Assembly (NCBI GenBank): GCA_025058595.1
Contig: JANXEK010000017.1
Coordinates: 1 to 32,963, forward strand
Source: Candidatus Bathyarchaeota archaeon
Lineage (GTDB): Archaea; Thermoproteota; CALKCG01; B24; DRYS01
Reading direction: 5' to 3'
Length of the DNA: 32,963 bases
Part shown: positions 15,607 to 22,165 of the stretch, one piece after another
How positions within the stretch are numbered: the first letter of the stretch is position 1
Layout: each line of letters opens with the position of its first letter
The notes under the pieces: generated by a model
What the model saw: the letters and a program-made list of their open reading frames with translations, nothing else
What the model was told of the DNA's origin: nothing
Databases searched by the model: none
Position numbers and translations under genes: made by a program

Positions 15607-15728
15607 TTAAAAGGATGTATCAATCCTACTAGATCTAGATACTATGCATAAAGCCTATTCGATATCATATCTTACCATAGATTAACTTATATTACCCTAC
15701 ATCGTCATATAGATTCTAGGGGAGAATT

Positions 15729-16280
15729 ATGGTTTTAACGAAGAAAGAATACGAGTTAGCCGTCTGGAAAGCTTTAGAATATTTTAAGAGAGCATGTATC
15801 GCCATTAAGGAGGATGAGAAGGAGAGGATAGAGATTACAGATTTCGGTCTTGGTAGACTTTACGAGATAGGATTACAGCTCCTCGTCTATGTTAACACCG
15901 ATAGGTATTGCGCTAAGGAGCTTATACTCTTCCCATGGCAGATATGCCCTGAGCATAGGCATCCACCAATCGGGGATGATCCTGGTAAGCAAGAGACTTT
16001 TAGATGTAGATGGGGTATCGTCTACCTATATGTACCTGGAGAACCTACTCTCACCCCTTCCTGTAGGATACCGAAGGATAAGGAACGATTCTTTACAGTT
16101 AGACATGAAATAATACTTAAACCTGGAGATCAATATACGATACCTCCGAATACCTCCCACTGGTTTCAAGCTGGGGAGGAGGGGGCCATTATCTCGGAAT
16201 TCTCGAGTACCAGTAGAGATGAATATGATATATTCACAGATCCATGTATAAGGCGGATCGCAGAAATAATAGACCACTAG
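15729..16280 (+). CDS. D-lyxose ketol-isomerase family protein
   Basis: A 183-residue cupin of the D-lyxose isomerase (DUF1498) family. The metal site is visible: H76 and H78 in CPEHRHPPIGDDPGKQET, E89 in the same stretch, and H144 in PPNTSHWFQAG. The segments KELILFPWQICPEHRHPP, FRCRWGIVYLYVPGEP and EFSSTSRDEYDI are family hallmarks. The enzymes interconvert D-lyxose with D-xylulose and D-mannose with D-fructose using Mn2+. Cytoplasmic. The ATG has AGGGGAG at 15718-15724 four bases upstream and a TATA-like TTATATTA about 40 bases upstream, so it is transcribed on its own. It converges on a PfkB kinase, which could phosphorylate the ketose product. Confidence 0.88.
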   Translation: MVLTKKEYELAVWKALEYFKRACIAIKEDEKERIEITDFGLGRLYEIGLQLLVYVNTDRYCAKELILFPWQICPEHRHPPIGDDPGKQETFRCRWGIVYLYVPGEPTLTPSCRIPKDKERFFTVRHEIILKPGDQYTIPPNTSHWFQAGEEGAIISEFSSTSRDEYDIFTDPCIRRIAEIIDH

Positions 16281-16303
16281 ATCGAAGCCACCATCCCCAT
16301 ACC

Positions 16304-17296
16304 TCAAATATCCTTAACCTGAATATTCCTCATCAAATCATCTAGCTGAGCGTTCAAGATAGCATCGACCACCTTCCTCCTAACGTTCGTAGTAGTACCT
16401 TTAGCCGTACAGCATGCAGCTCCTGAAGCAGAGCCGAATATTAGCCAATCAGCTATCTCTTCAACCATATAATCATCTATAGCACCTAGCTTCTCAGTAA
16501 ACTTGAATATTAAACCTGCACAGAAAGCATCACCAGCTCCTGTAGGGTCGATAACATCTACTTTGAAAGCTGGGATACACATAAGCTTATCCTTAAAAGA
16601 TGCTACCAACCCTTTATCCCCCATAGTTATCACCGGAAGCTTACATCCAAGCCTCCTTAGAAGCTTCAAAGAACCAAAAACATCTTCTTCACCTGTAATT
16701 CTATACGCTTCTAAACTGTTGCAATGGAATATATCGGAATATCCTATAACGTTTCTGAAGAAACTCCAATCCCTACTGTATGGAGCTACTATATCTAGGA
16801 AAGTTATCGCATCGATGTTCCTAGCTTTACCCAATATATATGGTAGGTGATCATCGAATCTTCCAAGCATACCTGCACCGCCGATATATAGTATCCTAGG
16901 TTCGATATCATCGATAGCTTCCTCGATAAATCCTCTATCTAGGAATATGTTTGAACCGATATCAACATGGAAACGTCTATCCTCACCTTTAACGACGAGT
17001 ATAATGTTCTTCGATGTAGGTGCATCAACCTTCATAAGCCTAACCTTTACACCTTTCTCAGATAGAAACCTCTCTATGAAATCTCCGAAAACATCCCTAC
17101 CGACTACAGATGCTAGATAAACATCTCCAATTCTAACCCCGAGCTGGATAAGATCTATAGATACGTTGCCAGCGTGACCACCGATAGTTACGGTTATCCC
17201 ATCTGTAACGTAGAGAAGCTCACCTTGATTGGCGATATGAGGGAGCTCCGCAGCTATTATATCGACGACGAGTATACCGGTCGTTAAAACATACAA
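16304..17296 (-). CDS. PfkB-family carbohydrate kinase
   Basis: A 330-residue ribokinase-like kinase. The N-terminal substrate motif GGHAGNVS lies at 39-46, VGRDVFGDF at about 64-72, and the C-terminal ATP/catalytic signature DPTGAGDAFCAG at 250-261 with the base Asp256 in GAGD. A GDKG motif (MGDKGLVA) comes before it. It should phosphorylate a sugar, sugar acid or nucleoside; the family is too broad to name the substrate, but adjacency to a D-lyxose isomerase favours a ketose or sugar acid. The start is TTG at 17296 with AGGGG on the minus strand (17307-17303) six bases upstream; the nearby ATG (17292) is out of frame. Divergent from the Gfo/Idh/MocA gene across 88 bases. Confidence 0.85.
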   Translation of the reverse strand: MYVLTTGILVVDIIAAELPHIANQGELLYVTDGITVTIGGHAGNVSIDLIQLGVRIGDVYLASVVGRDVFGDFIERFLSEKGVKVRLMKVDAPTSKNIILVVKGEDRRFHVDIGSNIFLDRGFIEEAIDDIEPRILYIGGAGMLGRFDDHLPYILGKARNIDAITFLDIVAPYSRDWSFFRNVIGYSDIFHCNSLEAYRITGEEDVFGSLKLLRRLGCKLPVITMGDKGLVASFKDKLMCIPAFKVDVIDPTGAGDAFCAGLIFKFTEKLGAIDDYMVEEIADWLIFGSASGAACCTAKGTTTNVRRKVVDAILNAQLDDLMRNIQVKDI

Positions 17297-17340
17297 CGAA
17301 AACCCCTAATCCTATAGATTACCTCGATCAAACTCTTAAC

Positions 17341-17376
17341 TATTTAAATCGCCGTATATCCTGATCATAGGGAGGG
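17341..17376 (+). promoter_or_regulatory. Promoter and RBS of the Gfo/TIM/dehydrogenase operon
   Basis: TATTTAAATC at 17341-17350 contains the self-complementary ATTTAAAT, so it could serve both this operon and the divergent PfkB gene. GGGAGGG at 17370-17376 lies eight bases ahead of the ATG at 17385. Confidence 0.5.
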
Positions 17377-17384
17377 TTAAAGCT

Positions 17385-18401
17385 ATGCATGATAAGATTA
17401 GGGTAGGTTTTATAGGTGCTGGCCGGCATGCCGCTAGGGCGCATTACCCATCACTCGCCAGCTTTCCTGACGTAGAGTTGAAGGCTATATGCGATCTTAA
17501 CGAAGAGAGGCTTAAATCTATCGGAGATCTGTATGGCATAGAGTATAGGTTTAGGAACTATATAGATATGTTGGAGACCGTATCTCTAGATGCTGTCTAC
17601 GTAGTTATGTCTCCTATACCGACCGATTTCTATGCTGATGCTGAGCCTATGACATCTATAGTTATCGAATGCCTTAAACGAGGATTGCATGTATTCATAG
17701 AGAAGCCTCCAGGTATATCATCATCTGAAGCTAAGAGGATGGCTGAAACAGCTAGGAGGTATAAATGTAGGGGTATGGTTGGGTTTAATAGAAGGTTTAT
17801 ACCTGTATTCAGGAGAGCTAAGAGCATAGTCGAAGGGTATGGGCAGATAACGCATTGTCTAGCTATCTTCCATAAGAATGCTTTAAGCGAGACTCAACCT
17901 TGGGGTTCCGTAAGTTATCTAGTCGCAGATGTAATTCACGCCGTAGATGCTTTGAGGTTTATCGGTGGTGAGCCTATAAAGGTTTCTAGCTATGCGTCAA
18001 GCTTCTACGTCGATTATCTGAATAGCTTCAACGCTCTGATAGTATTCGATAACGGATGTGTAGGTCATCTATGCTCAAACTACTCATCGGGAGGTAGGGT
18101 GCACTACTTCGAGATACATTCTAAGGGCATATGGGCTATGGTGGATCTACCGTTAGACCCCCCTGAGAAGCAGATAGCATACATTCTCAAGGATAATAAA
18201 CCCTACGGTGAAGCCGAGGTTATAAGGAATCTAGATCTAGTAGGAGGTTCCAGGGATTTCCATATCACCTACGGGTTTCTTCAGGAGGATAGACACTTCA
18301 TAGATTGTATAAAGAATGATATGGAGCCAGAGACTAGCTTAGACGATGCTGTTAAGACTATGGAGCTGGTAGAGCTTATAGCCTCCTCGACTATGAGGTA
18401 G
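17385..18401 (+). CDS. Gfo/Idh/MocA-family oxidoreductase
   Basis: A 338-residue NAD(P)-dependent sugar dehydrogenase. The Rossmann fingerprint VGFIGAGRHAARAH lies at 7-20, an acidic turn CDLNEER at 36-42 fits NAD rather than NADP preference, and the family motif EKP is at 106-108 with the catalytic Lys107. The C-terminal alpha/beta domain has VADVIHAVDALRFIGG, carrying the Asp/His pair of the DxxxHxxD-type active site. Members oxidise hydroxyls of sugars, inositols or glycosides (often at C3). First gene of an operon; the next starts 17 bases after its stop. Likely makes the keto-sugar used by the following TIM barrel, an inference from order. Confidence 0.88.
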   Translation: MHDKIRVGFIGAGRHAARAHYPSLASFPDVELKAICDLNEERLKSIGDLYGIEYRFRNYIDMLETVSLDAVYVVMSPIPTDFYADAEPMTSIVIECLKRGLHVFIEKPPGISSSEAKRMAETARRYKCRGMVGFNRRFIPVFRRAKSIVEGYGQITHCLAIFHKNALSETQPWGSVSYLVADVIHAVDALRFIGGEPIKVSSYASSFYVDYLNSFNALIVFDNGCVGHLCSNYSSGGRVHYFEIHSKGIWAMVDLPLDPPEKQIAYILKDNKPYGEAEVIRNLDLVGGSRDFHITYGFLQEDRHFIDCIKNDMEPETSLDDAVKTMELVELIASSTMR

Positions 18402-18418
18402 TTTCAAGGTGTATATAT

Positions 18419-19222
18419 ATGAGGATAATCCTATTCTCTAAGATGTTTCAATCCATGCCTATGGAGAGGTTCGCAGATTTAGCTGTCGATATGGGTTTCG
18501 AAGGGATCGATCTAACGGTTAGACCTGGAGGATATATAGAGCCTAGCGATGCTTCGTGGAAGCTTCCAGAAGCTTTAAAGATATTTGAGAGTAGAGGTTT
18601 ATCTATCCCCATGATAACAACCTCTATAGTATCCTCCGATGAACCCTACGCTAAGGAGATATTCTCGAAAACATCAGAACTCGGAATTAGATACATTAAG
18701 CTAGGTTACTGGAGGTATAGAGGGTTCAGATACCTTAAGAGGCAGATCGAGGAGGTACGTGAAAGTCTTAAAGGTATAGAAAAGCTTTGTAGAGAGTATA
18801 ACGTAACCGCTGGACTACATACTCATTCGGGTATGTATATGACGGCTGAGCCTGCGATACTAGGATCCATACTCGAAGGATTCGATCCAGAATATATAGG
18901 CGCCTACATAGATCCTGGACATATGACTGTGGAAGGCGGGCTTGCGGGATGGCTCATGGGTATGGATATACTTGGCGATAGGATAGTTATGGTTGCAGTT
19001 AAGGATTTCGGATGGATTAAAACAGAGCGAGGATGGGTTGCTCATACGGTTCCGCTAGGTGAGGGATTAGTTCCATGGAAGAAGGTTTTCGAGATACTCA
19101 AAGAGATAGGCTTCAAGGGTCCGATATCACTCCACAGCGAGTATCACGAAGATCTCGATAAGATTATAGATATTACTAGGGAGGATATAGCGTATATAAA
19201 GGGTATAGCGAGCGGGTTATAG
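18419..19222 (+). CDS. Sugar phosphate isomerase/epimerase-like TIM barrel, second copy
   Basis: A 267-residue xylose-isomerase-like barrel, shorter than the copy at 14671. Strand and ligand positions include MGFEGIDLTVRPGG, YIKLGYWRY, TAGLHTHSGMYM (candidate His pair), YIGAYIDPGHM, and the final ISLHSEYHED with the last Glu ligand. Related proteins isomerise or epimerise sugar phosphates, dehydrate inososes, or act on 3-keto-glycosides next to Gfo/Idh oxidoreductases. It lies 17 bases after the Gfo gene and 19 before the dehydrogenase, so a shared transcript is very likely. AAGGTG at 18407-18412 lies six bases ahead of the ATG. Confidence 0.82.
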   Translation: MRIILFSKMFQSMPMERFADLAVDMGFEGIDLTVRPGGYIEPSDASWKLPEALKIFESRGLSIPMITTSIVSSDEPYAKEIFSKTSELGIRYIKLGYWRYRGFRYLKRQIEEVRESLKGIEKLCREYNVTAGLHTHSGMYMTAEPAILGSILEGFDPEYIGAYIDPGHMTVEGGLAGWLMGMDILGDRIVMVAVKDFGWIKTERGWVAHTVPLGEGLVPWKKVFEILKEIGFKGPISLHSEYHEDLDKIIDITREDIAYIKGIASGL

Positions 19223-19241
19223 TCACTATGGAGGTATCTAT

Positions 19242-20255
19242 TTGAAGGGGAAGGTAAAAGTTCTAGTTACCATACCGGTGAGTCTATATAGGAAGGTTTC
19301 TAGGATTGAAGATGAGGAGAAGCTCCGCCGCTTCGCGGATATCATATTCAACCCATATGATAGGAATCTAACAGAAGATGAGTTTGCGGAGCTTATAATG
19401 GGGGTTGACGGCTGTATAACCAGTTGGGGTTCACCTAGGTTTACCGAGAAGGTTTTAGCTAACGCCGATAAGCTTAAGATCATAGGTCATGCTGCTGGAA
19501 GCGTTAAGCCATATGTTACCGATGAGGTTTTCAAGAGGGGAATAGTCGTAGTGAACGCTGCATCGGCTATAGGTGCTGGCGTCGCAGAATTCACTCTAGC
19601 TATGATACTGAATTGCTTGAGGGCTATACCTCAACATATAGAGGCTATGCGTGCAAGGAACTGGAGGTATAAGGAGGAGAAGGGTATACGTACCTATGAT
19701 CTTAGAGGTAAAACCGTAGGTTTAGTAGGGTTCGGTTTTGTAGCTCGTGAGCTTGCTAAGCTTCTTAAACCGTTCGAGGTTAGGATCCTGGTCTACGATC
19801 CCTATGTAAGTTTAGATGAGGTAGAGAGGTATGGAGCTGAGAAGACGGAGCTAGATAGGTTGTTATCCCTCTCAGATATAGTAAGTTTGCACGCTGCATC
19901 GACACCTGAGACATACCATATGATAGGTAGAAGGGAGTTTAAGCTTATGAAGCCTAACGCTATACTGATAAATACGGCTAGAGGGGCTTTGATAGATGAG
20001 GAGGCTTTAATCGAAGCTTTGAAGACTGGGAGGATAGCATGGGCTGCGCTCGATGTATTCGAGAAGGAGCCCCTACCAGAGGATAGCCCCCTCTACGATC
20101 TAGATAATATATTCCTTACACCCCACATAGCGGGTTTATCGGATGAGAGGAGGAGTATGCTATTCGGGGTCGTAGTAGAGGATTTCAGAAGATTCTTCTC
20201 AGGCGAGAAACCTCTGAATACGGTAGACTATAGTAGGCTTAGATTCCTAGCTTAA
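19242..20255 (+). CDS. D-isomer 2-hydroxyacid dehydrogenase (phosphoglycerate dehydrogenase-like)
   Basis: A 337-residue NAD-dependent dehydrogenase of the SerA/GyaR family. The Rossmann motif is GLVGFGFVA (160-168), in which the third Gly of GxGxxG is Ala; the acidic end of the next strand is VYDPY. The catalytic Arg247 (NTARG), Glu276 (FEKEP) and His295 (TPHIAG) are all present. There is no C-terminal ACT domain, so it is not a regulated biosynthetic SerA; hydroxypyruvate, glyoxylate or a sugar-derived 2-keto acid are likely substrates. The TTG at 19242 is supported by GGAGG at 19230-19234, seven bases upstream. It is the third gene of the Gfo/TIM operon. Its stop is interlocked with the stop of the NrpR-like gene in TTAA at 20252-20255. 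Confidence 0.87.
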   Translation: MKGKVKVLVTIPVSLYRKVSRIEDEEKLRRFADIIFNPYDRNLTEDEFAELIMGVDGCITSWGSPRFTEKVLANADKLKIIGHAAGSVKPYVTDEVFKRGIVVVNAASAIGAGVAEFTLAMILNCLRAIPQHIEAMRARNWRYKEEKGIRTYDLRGKTVGLVGFGFVARELAKLLKPFEVRILVYDPYVSLDEVERYGAEKTELDRLLSLSDIVSLHAASTPETYHMIGRREFKLMKPNAILINTARGALIDEEALIEALKTGRIAWAALDVFEKEPLPEDSPLYDLDNIFLTPHIAGLSDERRSMLFGVVVEDFRRFFSGEKPLNTVDYSRLRFLA

Positions 20256-21238
20256 ACTATAGCTTCCATATCCTCTATAGGCATCATTAGATGCGGTGCG
20301 AATATATCTACAGTTAAACCTATCTCTACCAACGCTGCTGAAGGTACGAGCCCACCGACCATAGATAAACCGAACCTATCCATAGAGATCGGTATACCGA
20401 GGATCGGCTCATTCGGCTTACCTAACGCAACCACCCCTCTCCAACCCTTACTATGTAGCATGTCTATGATCTCTTTAACCTCATCGTAAGCTTCCATCGG
20501 GATCTCCCTAAGGTTTGCAGGTATTAACCCCGACCCAGAATTTACGTAACGTATTATAGATGTCATCCTCCTATACACGAAGATTTCGAGCGGAGGTATG
20601 GTAGTACCTTCGTATGCTATGAGCTCCGTGAACCTTACCGGTCGGTAATCTATGAACTGTACCAGCCCACCGTATCTAAGGAGCAAAGGTATACCTGAAT
20701 GTATGAGTATACCGTCTAACGTAAGACTGCATACGGTAAAAACGATTATTTTATCTTCGGGAGCATATATACCTCTATACTCTTCTCCCCCGTTCAAAAT
20801 CTTATAATATGGCGCTAGCAGCAGATCTCTATCCTTCAGAAGCGTCAATACCTCTACCAAGTATTTCCTATAATCTTTATCTACCACCGTAACGTTTGCA
20901 ACTACATCCCCTCTCTCATCATCTAGATCATACGTAACTTTATAGGCTAGTGATAGATACCTAGTTAGTATGGAGCCTATCCTCTCGTATGCTAGCGATC
21001 TTCTAAGCTCATCTAAACCTTTATCTGTAATAACCCTACCCTCAACACCAACTCCTCTAACTAGCCCACGCTCCTCCAATATCTTTAGATGATACCTTAT
21101 AGCTCTATCGCTTAAGAGGAAGCCCCTCTTGGAAAGCTCGTTCCTTATAATCGTGGATCCTATAGGCTCTCGATGTTCGCTAAGAATCCTAAGTATTTCC
21201 ATCTCCTTCCTATAAACATCATCCTTAACGGAATGCAT
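20252..21238 (-). CDS. NrpR-like transcriptional regulator (winged helix + DUF128)
   Basis: A 328-residue regulator. Residues about 10-75 are a winged helix of the NrpR type (ILRILSEHREPIGSTIIRNEL, then SDRAIRYHLKILEERGLV and GRVITDKGLDEL). The rest (about 85-328) is one DUF128/NRD domain, with GLVQFIDYRPVRF, SGLIPANLREIPM and the final GLVPSAALVEIGL. In methanogens NrpR represses nif and glnA and senses 2-oxoglutarate. Here no nitrogen gene is visible; the neighbours are sugar genes. Only one DUF128 domain is present, so it would act as homodimer or with a partner. It is divergent from the nucleoside hydrolase with a 63-base gap that could hold an operator. Confidence 0.85.
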   Translation of the reverse strand: MHSVKDDVYRKEMEILRILSEHREPIGSTIIRNELSKRGFLLSDRAIRYHLKILEERGLVRGVGVEGRVITDKGLDELRRSLAYERIGSILTRYLSLAYKVTYDLDDERGDVVANVTVVDKDYRKYLVEVLTLLKDRDLLLAPYYKILNGGEEYRGIYAPEDKIIVFTVCSLTLDGILIHSGIPLLLRYGGLVQFIDYRPVRFTELIAYEGTTIPPLEIFVYRRMTSIIRYVNSGSGLIPANLREIPMEAYDEVKEIIDMLHSKGWRGVVALGKPNEPILGIPISMDRFGLSMVGGLVPSAALVEIGLTVDIFAPHLMMPIEDMEAIV

Positions 21239-21301
21239 CTATATCGCCGTCAAGATTAAATCGATACTATGTACGAAAGTTAAATCTATCGGGTGGAAGG
21301 T

Positions 21302-22165
21302 ATGCCTAGCAGGCTTCCAATACATATAGATACGGATATAGGCGATGATATCGACGATGCTTTAGCACTACTATTCGCATCGAAGCTTAGCGAAGTGGAG
21401 CTTAGATCCATAACCACGGTATATGGAGACGTTCTATCTAGAGGTAAACTTGCATCCAAGCTCTTCTCGAGTCTAGGTTTGAAGAAGCCTATAGCGTTAG
21501 GCTCGATGTATACACTTCTAGGGTTTAAACCTTTCAGTATACCACGACAAGCATCTATTCTCGAAGATTGCGTGGAGGAAGTGGAGAGCATCGTAGATGT
21601 AGATGCTTATAGGCTTATAGCTTGCGAAGCTGGAGCTGGGTCAGCTATCATATCTATAGGGCCGATGACTAACATAGCTCTAGCTTTCCTGATTTATCCC
21701 GATAAGCTACATAGGTGTAGACTCGTATCTATGGGTGGATATCTTTACGGAGATAGAGCAGAGTACAACGTTAAATGCGATCCTGAAGCCGTGTACAACA
21801 TTCTATCCAACCTTAAACCTACTCTAGTAACTCTAGATGTAACCCTTAAATGCATAATGCCTAGAGATCTTATCGAAAAGATCAGGTCGAGCGATAAACC
21901 TGAACATAAGCTTGTATATAAGATGATGAAGGTGTGGATGGAGCATACCAGTAGGGTTAATCCTATACTTCACGACCCGCTTACGATAGCTTTAACTGTG
22001 AAACCGAATCTAGCTAGATATAAAGAGGTAGAGGTTAAAGTTGAGCTTTCAGAAGGGCCTATGAGAGGACGCACCGTAGAGTACAGCGGTGGATCTAAGA
22101 TTAAGATGCCGGTGGAGGTGGATCTCGACGGCTTCATCGAGCTATTCTCTGAAACTATACTCTAG
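21302..22165 (+). CDS. Nucleoside hydrolase (IunH-type)
   Basis: A protein of about 287 residues that should split ribonucleosides, or a similar N-glycoside, into base and ribose. The Ca2+-binding motif DTDIGDDIDDA begins at residue 10; this is the two-residue-longer variant of the usual DTDPGIDDA. Further family segments are TTVYGD, SIGPMTNIALAF, MGGYLYGD, YNVKCDPEA and a late ILHDPLTIA with the His-Asp pair. I choose ATG 21302 because GGGTGG (21291-21296) lies five bases upstream; the in-frame GTG at 21293 is inside that site. It converges on the GH106-like gene, sharing CTAG at 22162-22165 as both stops. Confidence 0.87.
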   Translation: MPSRLPIHIDTDIGDDIDDALALLFASKLSEVELRSITTVYGDVLSRGKLASKLFSSLGLKKPIALGSMYTLLGFKPFSIPRQASILEDCVEEVESIVDVDAYRLIACEAGAGSAIISIGPMTNIALAFLIYPDKLHRCRLVSMGGYLYGDRAEYNVKCDPEAVYNILSNLKPTLVTLDVTLKCIMPRDLIEKIRSSDKPEHKLVYKMMKVWMEHTSRVNPILHDPLTIALTVKPNLARYKEVEVKVELSEGPMRGRTVEYSGGSKIKMPVEVDLDGFIELFSETIL

